The notes under the pieces were generated by a model, which worked only from the letters and a program-made list of their open reading frames with translations, did no database searches and had not been told where the DNA came from. Below, in pieces: positions 1 through 7,349 of a DNA stretch of 9,116 nt. Positions within the stretch are counted from its first letter, which is position 1. Every line of letters begins with the position of its first letter. Source of the stretch: Prevotella sp. (GTDB lineage Bacteria; Bacteroidota; Bacteroidia; Bacteroidales; Bacteroidaceae); NCBI GenBank assembly GCA_021203705.1, contig JAJQAR010000199.1, forward strand, positions 1 to 9,116, written 5' to 3'. A program made the translations under genes and the position numbers.

Positions 1-21
1 AGTTCCCAAAATGCAAATAGT

Positions 22-747
22 ATGAACAATACTCAACAAATAGGAATAAACGAGCTATTGCAATCTCTGCAGAGCAGACTGCCGATGCAATTAATAGATG
101 ATGACATGGTCATGACAGCCGTAAATCTTGAAGATGACCAGTTATCATTCATCGTTTCAGTATCTCCTAATTACTTTCAGAATTTGGGTTCCAACCAAGA
201 GATTAATTCAGACCGTTATGTTGCGAATTTGATGCAAGTGTGGGGTGATTACTTTGTCAATTTGCTTATAGACAACAACATAGGTGTAATGTATAGATAT
301 ATAAAAAGAGATGACAGTAGTGTTAAAAGAGAGACAGATGTCAGTGCGGCGCGTTTGCGAGAAATTTGGCATAAAATGCGGTCGGGTGATGTCGAGCCAA
401 TGACTTTAATAGAGCAAATAGAAGCTGGGTATGAGGATATGGATTTTCCTGTGAAGCTGGCTGGAGGGTTGTTGTGGACGAAGGCCTACGTAGATGGTAA
501 TAAAGTATGCTATGTGTATAGATTTGAGGGGATTGAAGATATGGACACAAATTCCGAGAAATTCAGGGAAATTTATAATGGGCTGAGAAAGGAAATGATT
601 ACCGGATTGAGGGAAGAGAAGACATTTCAGTTACACCAAAAAAAACTTTTCGATGAGGACATTCATTTTGAATACACTTTCACAAACGAATACGGAAGGA
701 CTCTCTTCACTATAAATGTGATGCCTCAGGACATATTCCCTGAATAG
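22..747 (+). CDS. Hypothetical two-module cytosolic protein, possibly 5'-truncated by the window edge
   Basis: I do not recognise this protein and assign no function. It is 241 residues from the ATG at base 22, acidic, with no signal peptide or membrane segment, so probably cytosolic. It looks like an internal duplication. A helix followed by a P-x-x-L turn and two beta strands occurs near residues 9-48 (SRLPMQL at 18-24) and again near 129-169 (MDFPVKL at 140-146). Each half then has a helical stretch and a final strand pair (about 86-112 and 214-239). The start is uncertain. The seven codons before base 22 are open in the same frame back to the window edge and no ribosome binding site is visible, so the real start, and possibly further modules, may lie to the left. 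It converges on the ATPase gene with a 37-base gap, so the two are not co-transcribed. The ORF is clearly coding; its function is unknown. Confidence 0.8.
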   Translation: MNNTQQIGINELLQSLQSRLPMQLIDDDMVMTAVNLEDDQLSFIVSVSPNYFQNLGSNQEINSDRYVANLMQVWGDYFVNLLIDNNIGVMYRYIKRDDSSVKRETDVSAARLREIWHKMRSGDVEPMTLIEQIEAGYEDMDFPVKLAGGLLWTKAYVDGNKVCYVYRFEGIEDMDTNSEKFREIYNGLRKEMITGLREEKTFQLHQKKLFDEDIHFEYTFTNEYGRTLFTINVMPQDIFPE

Positions 748-760
748 TGCTTCGCAAATT

Positions 761-780
761 AAGAATGAAGAGTGAAGAAT
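761..780. repeat. Short heptad repeat (GAAGARK) between convergent genes
   Basis: About three tandem 7-base units (AAGAAT, GAAGAGT, GAAGAAT) fill most of the gap between the stop codons of the two convergent genes. The same unit recurs at 8712-8833. There is no hairpin here, so it is not an intrinsic terminator of the usual kind. Confidence 0.7.
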
Positions 781-784
781 GAGG

Positions 785-2122
785 TTACATATCATCTATT
801 GTATAAAGTCTGGATTCAATCTCATATCCTGACAATATCTTTGCTTTTATGTGTTCCACCTTTGCCATGAACAATTTGTTGTCGTAGTTGCGTGCGTTGC
901 GCTTGACTTCGGCAACGAGTGCAGATTTGTTGTCTGTACGAATACCTACAATGTCTATCTCATTGGCTTCTTTCCCTGCTTTGCGCTCCCACCATGAGCC
1001 CAATTCACGGAAACCTCCCTCCTCCATCAGTTTCTGACGGAAGTACTTTTCAAGAGTCAGACCTGAATATGAAGGATAATCACGCATTATAATATCAAGC
1101 AAATCAGCGTAATTGTCAAGTTCAATCATGGAACGGTTACGCTCGATGAAACGGAACCAGAACTGCAGGAAATTGTCGTATATTCGGAAACGTACCGTGT
1201 TCTTACTGCCTGGCTTGGACATGACAGGGCGGGATTTTGTTATGATGTCATACGTGTTCTCCAACCGTTCAAGATGACCGCCGATAGCCATTCCACCTAT
1301 GGCGGCAGTGATTTCGGACTGCGACACACGACCTTGTGCTATGGCAAGAAGTATGGAAAAATATGTGCCGTAATCACGCCCGAATTCATTAATCAGCAGA
1401 TAACGTCCCTCCTCGATGAAAGGAGACATATCTGATACGGTGAAGCGAAGCATCGTCTCTGCCGTCACTTGGCGGTTGTCGCAAAGCAGTTCGATATACT
1501 TTGGGATTCCTCCTGTTATCGAATACAACGCCAATAGATCCTCGTTGGTGTATTCTGGATTGTAATCCTTCAAAATCTGCTTCATAACTCTTATTTTGAA
1601 TGGCCGCAGTTTGATAATATTATCGGCTCGTCCGAACAACGGCTCATGTGCATCGGTGAATATACGGCGCATCATCGACAAAACAGAACCGCTCAATATA
1701 AGATTCATCCTCGTTTCGGAACGGTAGCTGTCCCACAAGTTCTGCAAGTCGCTGAATACTGATGGATTGATTGTCATGAACTCCTGAAATTCATCAATGA
1801 CAAGAGTGAATTTCATAGTCTTTGCAAGTTCAAACAGATGTCGCAGCACACCTCTGACTGACATCAGACCTTCTGGGACATAACTGTGGAGCTTGTTGTG
1901 TATCTCCTGCACAAAATCGTCCACAAGTGCGGCTTCTGCCTTGCGGCCGATAAAAAAATACAGCATCGGCTCTAAGCTGTCCTCAAACGCTTTCTTTACA
2001 AGACATGTCTTGCCAATGCGCCTGCGACCCGTAAGAACCGTCATACGTGAGTTGTAGGTAAATGCCAAAGCGCATATACGCCTCAACTCCGCTATCTCGT
2101 TTTCTCTGTCATAAAATCTCAT
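785..2122 (-). CDS. AAA/STAND-type ATPase with C-terminal DUF234-like (PD-(D/E)xK-type) domain
   Basis: This 445-residue protein belongs to the ATPase_2/DUF234 group common in archaea and Bacteroidota. Visible in order: an N-terminal YDRENE motif usual for the family; Walker A GRRRIGKT (32-39); Walker B LVIDEF with D110 and E111; a sensor-1-like LILSGS (141-146); the GGIPKY proline motif (204-209) of STAND ATPases; a probable winged helix (about 264-296); then RFRIYDNFLQFWFRF (311-325), which opens the DUF234 region. Near the C terminus, EID (388-390) followed by AEVK (404-407) matches the D...ExK core of PD-(D/E)xK nucleases. There is no signal peptide or membrane segment. The start is chosen because MRFYDRENE is the family's usual N terminus and a promoter lies at a fitting distance upstream. 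The cellular role of these ATPases is poorly known. No partner toxin, methylase or transposase is adjacent. It is transcribed alone, divergently from the methyltransferase operon, and is probably controlled at the palindrome at 2135-2169. Confidence 0.9.
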   Translation of the reverse strand: MRFYDRENEIAELRRICALAFTYNSRMTVLTGRRRIGKTCLVKKAFEDSLEPMLYFFIGRKAEAALVDDFVQEIHNKLHSYVPEGLMSVRGVLRHLFELAKTMKFTLVIDEFQEFMTINPSVFSDLQNLWDSYRSETRMNLILSGSVLSMMRRIFTDAHEPLFGRADNIIKLRPFKIRVMKQILKDYNPEYTNEDLLALYSITGGIPKYIELLCDNRQVTAETMLRFTVSDMSPFIEEGRYLLINEFGRDYGTYFSILLAIAQGRVSQSEITAAIGGMAIGGHLERLENTYDIITKSRPVMSKPGSKNTVRFRIYDNFLQFWFRFIERNRSMIELDNYADLLDIIMRDYPSYSGLTLEKYFRQKLMEEGGFRELGSWWERKAGKEANEIDIVGIRTDNKSALVAEVKRNARNYDNKLFMAKVEHIKAKILSGYEIESRLYTIDDM

Positions 2123-2134
2123 GTCAAACTGCTA

Positions 2135-2169
2135 TTTGCAACCATGGTTGATTCAACCACGGTTGCAAA
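2135..2169. promoter_or_regulatory. Tandem palindrome overlapping the ATPase promoter, putative operator
   Basis: TTTGCAACCATGGTTG (2135-2150), ATT, then CAACCACGGTTGCAAA (2154-2169) form an inverted repeat with 15 of 16 pairs and a 3-base centre. Each half is itself a palindrome: CAACCATGGTTG (2139-2150) is perfect, and CAACCACGGTTG (2154-2165) differs from it at one base. Two near-identical dyads therefore lie 15 bases apart. The right end shares four bases (2166-2169) with the -7 box of the ATPase promoter, and the element ends 13 bases before its start codon. Overlap with the promoter suggests a protein-binding operator; that step is inference. Confidence 0.7.
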
Positions 2170-2197
2170 GATAATAATTTCTCTGTGATTATGCAAG
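2166..2197 (-). promoter_or_regulatory. Bacteroidota-type promoter of the ATPase gene
   Basis: Read on the minus strand, CTTG (2197-2194) is followed after exactly 20 bases by TATCTTTG (2173-2166). This is a full match to the Bacteroidota -7 consensus TAnnTTTG, with three of four bases of the -33 TTTG. Transcription should begin near 2160-2162, inside the palindrome, giving a leader of about 40 bases. The -33 element is formed by one arm of the GCAAGT hairpin. Confidence 0.65.
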
Positions 2198-2210
2198 TGG
2201 AACTTGCACA
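2192..2210. repeat. GCAAGT palindromic element, copy 1
   Basis: TGCAAGT (2192-2198) and ACTTGCA (2202-2208) pair perfectly over a GGA loop. Read on the minus strand, the 19 bases TGTGCAAGTTCCACTTGCA match copy 2 at 8902-8920 at 18 of 19 positions. No T-run follows on either strand, so it is not an obvious terminator. Confidence 0.7.
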
Positions 2211-2235
2211 CATTATAAAGAAAAAGGGAAAAATT

Positions 2236-2267
2236 TTTGATTATAATGATAAAAAGGTTTAAATTTG
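2236..2267 (+). promoter_or_regulatory. Bacteroidota-type promoter of the methyltransferase-yqaA operon
   Basis: TTTG (2236-2239), 20 bases, then TAAATTTG (2260-2267): a complete match to the -33/-7 consensus TTTG-N19-21-TAnnTTTG used by the Bacteroidota primary sigma factor. Transcription would start near 2273, giving an A-rich leader of about 78 bases before the ATG at 2352. I see no Shine-Dalgarno sequence in the leader, which is normal in this phylum. Confidence 0.75.
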
Positions 2268-2351
2268 CAGAGAATGAAAAAAATCTATGATCGCAGATGG
2301 AAGTAAGATTAGGAAATAATCAATACTACAAAAAATCAACTACATACATAA

Positions 2352-3830
2352 ATGGAACAAGAATTTGAACTCATTGCCAAGACGTTTATGGGCTTAGAGC
2401 CAGTCTTGGCACAAGAGCTGACACAGATAGGTGCGAACAACATACAGATAGGTCGCCGTATGGTGTCTTTCACTGGCAACAAGGAGATGATGTACAAGGC
2501 CAATTTCCAGTTGCATACGGCGATAAGGATATTGAAACCGATAAAGCATTTCAAGGCAAACTCCGCTGATGAGGTTTACGATGAAGTGAAAAGCATTGAC
2601 TGGAGTAAATACATAGATATTAAAGAAAGTTTTGCCGTGGATTCGGTGGTATTCTCCGACGAGTTCAGGCACTCTAAATTCGTGTCGTACAAGGTGAAAG
2701 ATGCGATTGTTGACCAGTTCAGGGAGAAGACAGGTCAGAGGCCGAACATATCCGTTACAAATCCAGACATCAGGCTGAACATGCACATTGCCGACTACCA
2801 GTGCACGTTATCGTTAGATTCCAGTGGAGAGAGTCTGCACCGCAGAGGGTACAGACAAGAATCAGTGGAAGCCCCGTTGAACGAAGTGTTGGCAGCCGGG
2901 ATGATACTTATGACAGGCTGGAAGGGCGATACCGATTTCATAGATCCGATGTGCGGTTCCGGTACGTTGTTAATAGAGGCAGCATTGATAGCCAGAAACA
3001 TAGCCCCAGGAGTGTTCAGAAAGAAATACGCTTTTGAGAAGTGGCATGACTTTGACGAAGAACTGTTTGACAGGATATACAACGATGATTCACAGGAGAA
3101 GGAGTTCACGCACCATATCTACGGATATGATATCGATTATTCGTGCGTGTCGAAAGCAAATCTGAATGTGAAGGCGGCAGGAATGACGAAAGATATCACA
3201 GTGGCGCAAGGCGATTTCAAAGATTTCAAGCAACCGAAGGAAAAGTCGATATTAATAACCAATCCCCCATACGGGGAGCGCATATCCACGCCCGACCTGT
3301 TAGGAACATACAAGATGATAGGCGAGACCCTGAAACACCAGTTCAAGGACAACGAAGCATGGGTGCTTAGTTACCGTCAGGAATGTTTTGACCAGATAGG
3401 ATTGAAGCCATCGATAAAGATACCACTCTATAACGGCTCATTGGAATGCGAGTTGCGCAAGTACCAGATTTTCGAGGGGCGTTTGAAGGATTTCCGTGGT
3501 GAGGGCAATATATTAAAGACCGACGAGGAAAAGCGTGCCATGGCAGAGAAGCATCGTTTCAAGAAAAACAGAGAATTCAAGAAGCGCATGGACGAGGAGG
3601 AAGAAAACGAGGCAGGCGACATCCGCACGTTCAAGTTCCATAGTATCTCGTTCAAGCAAGACAGAGACGATGGACGTGAAGGGCGCAGACGCGACCGGGA
3701 CGACCGCAGAGGTTCAGGAAACCGCAATGACGACCGTCGTGGAGGTAGAGGAGACGGCAAGCGATATGGCGGCAACAAGGACTATTCCAAGAAGGGATAT
3801 GGGAAGAAAGGGAGACGATTTGACGATTAA
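2352..3830 (+). CDS. THUMP-domain class I RNA (guanine-N2) methyltransferase, RlmL N-terminal-like
   Basis: A 492-residue cytosolic protein that should transfer a methyl group from S-adenosylmethionine to a guanine N2 in RNA. By similarity to the N-terminal half of RlmL, the target is probably 23S rRNA; the exact base cannot be read from the sequence. An N-terminal ferredoxin-like/THUMP region spans about residues 3-160 (FELIAKTFMGLEPVLAQEL near the start). The UPF0020 Rossmann methyltransferase follows: SAM-binding motif DPMCGSGT (198-205), GYDID (258-262), and catalytic motif NPPYGER (304-310). The conserved core ends near residue 385. Beyond it comes a lysine/glutamate stretch and, from about 435, a low-complexity Arg/Asp/Gly/Lys tail with repeated DRR and GR motifs, probably disordered and RNA-binding. 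It is the first gene of the operon, and ptpA starts 10 bases after its stop. The family is secure; the RlmL-like target is inferred. Confidence 0.92.
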   Translation: MEQEFELIAKTFMGLEPVLAQELTQIGANNIQIGRRMVSFTGNKEMMYKANFQLHTAIRILKPIKHFKANSADEVYDEVKSIDWSKYIDIKESFAVDSVVFSDEFRHSKFVSYKVKDAIVDQFREKTGQRPNISVTNPDIRLNMHIADYQCTLSLDSSGESLHRRGYRQESVEAPLNEVLAAGMILMTGWKGDTDFIDPMCGSGTLLIEAALIARNIAPGVFRKKYAFEKWHDFDEELFDRIYNDDSQEKEFTHHIYGYDIDYSCVSKANLNVKAAGMTKDITVAQGDFKDFKQPKEKSILITNPPYGERISTPDLLGTYKMIGETLKHQFKDNEAWVLSYRQECFDQIGLKPSIKIPLYNGSLECELRKYQIFEGRLKDFRGEGNILKTDEEKRAMAEKHRFKKNREFKKRMDEEEENEAGDIRTFKFHSISFKQDRDDGREGRRRDRDDRRGSGNRNDDRRGGRGDGKRYGGNKDYSKKGYGKKGRRFDD

Positions 3831-3840
3831 ATAGAAGCAC

Positions 3841-6021
3841 ATGATAAGAACAACTAAATTAATGCTACTGCTGATGTTGGCAACAGTAATGAGTACATAC
3901 GCACAGACAAGAGAGTTCACCCTCGAAGATCTGAATTTCGGAGGCAACAACTACCACAACATGACACCAGAGAACAGGTATCTGTCGTGGTGGGGCGATG
4001 AACTTATAAGGACAGATGCCGATGAATGTATGCTTGTGGATAAGGCAACGGGTGAGGAGACCAAAATGTTCAGTGCCGATGACCTGAACGAGTGGGGTGG
4101 CATAGCAGAGAGTGAGAAGATACTCAGTCTGTTTTCCGCAATGTTCCCATATCCAGACCAGTCATTAATATTAGCCAAGACCAAGACCGAGCGAGTACTG
4201 ATAGATTTCAAGGAAAAGAAATTAGTATGGCGGCAGAGCAGGGTAGGCGAGACAAACGAAGAATGGAACGCACAGTCGCGAGCCGTAGCCTTCGTAAAGG
4301 ACAACAACCTATATGTTACAGATGGTGAGGGAAACACCAAGCAACTCACGACAGATGGCAGTAAGGAAATAGTATATGCGCAGAGCGTGCATAGAGACGA
4401 GTTCGGAATATATAAAGGCACATTCTGGAGTCCAGACGGTCAGAAATTAGCCTTTTACCGCATGGATCAGAGTATGGTGAGCGACTATCCATTAGTTGAC
4501 ATTGACACAAGGATTGCCACGGAAGATCCGATAAAATACCCGATGGCAGGAGAAACCAGTCATAAGGTTACGGTGGGTGTTTATGACCTGAAAACAGGCA
4601 AGACAATATACCTTGATGCAGGAGACCCGACAGACAGATATTTCACCAATGTGTCGTGGAGTCCAGACAGCAAGAAAGTCTATATGATTGAACTGAACCG
4701 CGACCAGACAGACATGGAATTGACAGGTTACGATGCGGAGAGTGGAGCGAAGCAGGAAACGCTTTATACAGAGCATAATGACAAGTATGTGCACCCGATG
4801 AACCCAATCACGTTTTTGCCGTGGGACAGCAGTAAGTTTATATTACAGAGCGAGAAAGACGGCTACAATCACCTATACTTGTTTGATGTATCAGGCAAGC
4901 AGATAAAGCAGTTGACACAGGGCAAGTGGGTAGTACTTGACCTGATAGGTTTCAACAAGGCAAAGAAAAGTGTGATAATCCTATCTACTGAAAGCAGCGA
5001 TATACAGAACAACGCATATTCCGTTGACATCAAGACAGGCAAACGCACCTTGCTTGACAACGGTAAGGGTTGTCATGTGAATATTTTCGAGGCGAGCGGG
5101 CATCACGACGAGGCATTGTCGTATTCAGGGAAATATCTGTTTGACAACTACACAGAGCCAGACGTGCCGAGAGATGTGAATATCATAAACACCGAAAACG
5201 CCAAGAATGTTACATATTTTGTTGCAAAAGACCCATGGGCAGGCATGAACGTGCCGGAGTTCAGTTGTGGAACGATAAAGGCAGCCGATGGAGCGACGGA
5301 TTTGTATTACCGTATGGTAAAACCGATAAATTTCGATCCACAGAAGAAATACCCGACAATAGTATATGTGTATGGCGGACCAGGAGTGAGAAACGTGGAA
5401 GCACGGTGGCATTATTACAGCAGAGGTTGGGAGACCTACATGGCACAGAAAGGTTATCTGCTGTTCATACTTGACAACAGAGGATCGAGCGACAGAGGCG
5501 TAGAGTTTGAGCAAGCCACCTTCCGCCATTTGGGAGTTGAGGAGATGAAAGATCAGATAAAGGGCGTGGAGTATTTGAAAAGTCTTGCATACGTTGACAG
5601 TACCCGTATGGGCGTGCACGGATGGAGTTTCGGAGGATTTATGACAACATCATTGATGACCACATACCCCGACGTGTTCAAGGTAGGTGTGGCAGGAGGA
5701 CCTGTGATAGACTGGAAATGGTATGAAGTGATGTACGGTGAGCGGTATATGGACACCCCGCAGGACAATCCAGAAGGCTATGCAGAAACAAGTCTGATAA
5801 ACAAGGCAGGCAATCTGAAGGGCAAGTTGCAGATAATAATAGGCAACAACGACCCGACGGTAGTGCCGCAGCATGCCCTGTCGTTTATCAAGGCGTGTAT
5901 TGAGGCAGGAACACAGCCCGACTATTTTGTTTATCCTGGGGAGCCACATAACATGAGAGGCCATCAGAGTGTGCATCTACATGAGAGGATTACCCAATAT
6001 TTTGAGGACTATTTAAAATGA
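3841..6021 (+). CDS. ptpA: Secreted S9B dipeptidyl-peptidase IV family enzyme, prolyl tripeptidyl peptidase A-like
   Basis: An exported serine peptidase expected to release X-X-Pro tripeptides from the N termini of oligopeptides in the periplasm. The 726 residues begin with a signal peptide ([14 protein letters not shown], about 8-21, cleavage before Q22). An eight-bladed propeller (DPPIV_N, about 40-480) includes [15 protein letters not shown] (184-198) and [11 protein letters not shown] (203-213), near the site that holds the substrate's free amino group. The alpha/beta hydrolase domain starts near 490. Its catalytic triad is S596 in GWSFGG, D671 in GNNDP and H703 in EPHNM. As I recall the Porphyromonas gingivalis PtpA sequence (732 residues; Ser603, Asp678, His710), each residue here is exactly seven lower, and YEVMYGERY (628-636) is nearly the same. 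That supports PtpA over DPP IV, whose Bacteroidota members usually read HSIYG at the histidine. It lies 10 bases after the methyltransferase and 22 before purD. Family certain, tripeptidyl specificity likely. Confidence 0.92.
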   Translation: MIRTTKLMLLLMLATVMSTYAQTREFTLEDLNFGGNNYHNMTPENRYLSWWGDELIRTDADECMLVDKATGEETKMFSADDLNEWGGIAESEKILSLFSAMFPYPDQSLILAKTKTERVLIDFKEKKLVWRQSRVGETNEEWNAQSRAVAFVKDNNLYVTDGEGNTKQLTTDGSKEIVYAQSVHRDEFGIYKGTFWSPDGQKLAFYRMDQSMVSDYPLVDIDTRIATEDPIKYPMAGETSHKVTVGVYDLKTGKTIYLDAGDPTDRYFTNVSWSPDSKKVYMIELNRDQTDMELTGYDAESGAKQETLYTEHNDKYVHPMNPITFLPWDSSKFILQSEKDGYNHLYLFDVSGKQIKQLTQGKWVVLDLIGFNKAKKSVIILSTESSDIQNNAYSVDIKTGKRTLLDNGKGCHVNIFEASGHHDEALSYSGKYLFDNYTEPDVPRDVNIINTENAKNVTYFVAKDPWAGMNVPEFSCGTIKAADGATDLYYRMVKPINFDPQKKYPTIVYVYGGPGVRNVEARWHYYSRGWETYMAQKGYLLFILDNRGSSDRGVEFEQATFRHLGVEEMKDQIKGVEYLKSLAYVDSTRMGVHGWSFGGFMTTSLMTTYPDVFKVGVAGGPVIDWKWYEVMYGERYMDTPQDNPEGYAETSLINKAGNLKGKLQIIIGNNDPTVVPQHALSFIKACIEAGTQPDYFVYPGEPHNMRGHQSVHLHERITQYFEDYLK

Positions 6022-6043
6022 CAACCATAAAGACACTACGGAT

Positions 6044-7312
6044 ATGAAAATATTATTACTTGGCGGAGGCGGCAGAGAGCACGCCTTGGCATGGAAGATC
6101 AAGCAGAGCGAGAAAGTAGAGAAACTGTACATCGCACCAGGCAATGCAGGGACGGTGAATGAAGGTGAGAATGTTGCTATCAAGGCAGATGACTTTGAGA
6201 GCGTGAAGAATTTCGCTGTGGAGAAAGGCGTTGATATGGTAGTGGTAGGGCCAGAAGATCCATTGGTAAAAGGTATCTACGATGAGTTTAAGAACGACCC
6301 ACGCACAGCAGCGATACCAGTTATCGGACCATCAAAGCAAGGAGCCGTGCTTGAAGGGTCAAAAGACTTTGCAAAAGGGTTTATGATGAGGCACAACATC
6401 CCCACGGCAAAATACAAGACATTCAACAGCACAAATATAGAAGAAGGGCTGAAATTCCTTGAGACACTGAAAGCCCCATACGTACTGAAAGCCGACGGGT
6501 TGTGTGCTGGCAAGGGTGTATTGATTGTACCGACGTTGGATGAGGCAAAGAAAGAATTCAAGGAGATGCTTGACGGAATGTTTGGAAACGCATCAGCCAA
6601 TGTGGTGATAGAGGAATTCTTGAGCGGCATAGAATGCTCCGTGTTCATTCTCACAGACGGCAAGCACTATAAGATATTGCCAGAGGCGAAGGACTACAAG
6701 AGGATTGGAGAGCACGATACAGGACTGAATACAGGAGGTATGGGAAGTGTATCACCAGTGCCATTTGCCGACAAGGAATGGATGAAGAAAGTGGAAGACC
6801 GCATTATCCGTCCTACGGTGGAAGGATTGGCAGAGGAGAACATCGATTATAAAGGATTTATCTTCTTCGGACTGATTAACGTGAATGGCGACCCGATGGT
6901 GATTGAGTACAACTGCAGGATGGGCGACCCAGAGACAGAGAGCGTGATGTTGCGGTTGAAGAGCGACATCGTAGACCTGTTTGAGGGTGTGGCAAACGGC
7001 AACCTTGACGAGAAAATCATTGAGATAGACGACCGCTCAGCAGTTTGCGTAATGCTCGTAAGTGGCGGTTATCCAGAGAAATATGCCAAAGGATATCCGA
7101 TTTCAGGATTGGACGAAGTGGAAGGCAGTATTGTATTCCATTCAGGAACGGCAATGAAAGACGGACAGATAGTTACCGCAGGCGGGCGAGTGATTGCCGT
7201 AAGTTCGTATGGGAAAGACAAGGATGCAGCTTTGAAAAAATCATTCGAGGAAGCACAGAAGATACAGTTTACCGACAAGTATTTCCGCAGCGATATAGGT
7301 CAGGATTTGTAA
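6044..7312 (+). CDS. purD: Phosphoribosylamine-glycine ligase (GAR synthetase)
   Basis: Catalyses the second step of de novo purine synthesis in the cytosol: phosphoribosylamine plus glycine plus ATP gives glycinamide ribonucleotide. The 422 residues match the usual length of a stand-alone PurD, with no fusion to PurM or PurN. Visible family motifs: the N-domain [14 protein letters not shown] (4-17); VVVGPEDPL (66-74); [17 protein letters not shown] (95-111); the ATP-grasp nucleotide loop [11 protein letters not shown] (149-159); [11 protein letters not shown] (224-234); the metal and ATP-binding segment [12 protein letters not shown] (288-299); and the C-terminal YFRSDIGQD (413-421). The ATG at 6044 directly opens the conserved [10 protein letters not shown] strand, so the start is firm. 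The gene sits 22 bases after ptpA and 37 before the membrane protein, apparently inside an operon and apart from other pur genes. I see no PurR box or purine riboswitch near it. Confidence 0.97.
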   Translation: MKILLLGGGGREHALAWKIKQSEKVEKLYIAPGNAGTVNEGENVAIKADDFESVKNFAVEKGVDMVVVGPEDPLVKGIYDEFKNDPRTAAIPVIGPSKQGAVLEGSKDFAKGFMMRHNIPTAKYKTFNSTNIEEGLKFLETLKAPYVLKADGLCAGKGVLIVPTLDEAKKEFKEMLDGMFGNASANVVIEEFLSGIECSVFILTDGKHYKILPEAKDYKRIGEHDTGLNTGGMGSVSPVPFADKEWMKKVEDRIIRPTVEGLAEENIDYKGFIFFGLINVNGDPMVIEYNCRMGDPETESVMLRLKSDIVDLFEGVANGNLDEKIIEIDDRSAVCVMLVSGGYPEKYAKGYPISGLDEVEGSIVFHSGTAMKDGQIVTAGGRVIAVSSYGKDKDAALKKSFEEAQKIQFTDKYFRSDIGQDL

Positions 7313-7349
7313 AATACTTTTAATCTTCATTGAACCGCAAGAATTAGGG

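Noticed and set aside
785..2122. Transposase or insertion sequence
   Set aside because: There is no DDE or integrase motif, and no terminal inverted repeats or target duplications bracket the gene; the palindrome lies on one side only.
2135..2169. Bidirectional terminator or RNA thermometer hairpin
   Set aside because: No T-run on either side, and the predicted ATPase transcript starts inside the element, so the full stem would not be transcribed from that promoter.
3428..3778. Minus-strand 116-residue ORF opposite the methyltransferase tail
   Set aside because: Serine/arginine/proline-rich low complexity produced by reading the antisense of an Arg/Asp/Gly-rich tail; the plus-strand frame has clear domain motifs.
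3951..4421. Minus-strand 156-residue ORF inside ptpA
   Set aside because: Antisense of conserved propeller coding sequence; no recognisable motif and no promoter in front.
5125..5619. Minus-strand 164-residue ORF inside ptpA
   Set aside because: Lies opposite the hydrolase domain, with Cys/His/Tyr-rich composition typical of an antisense shadow frame.
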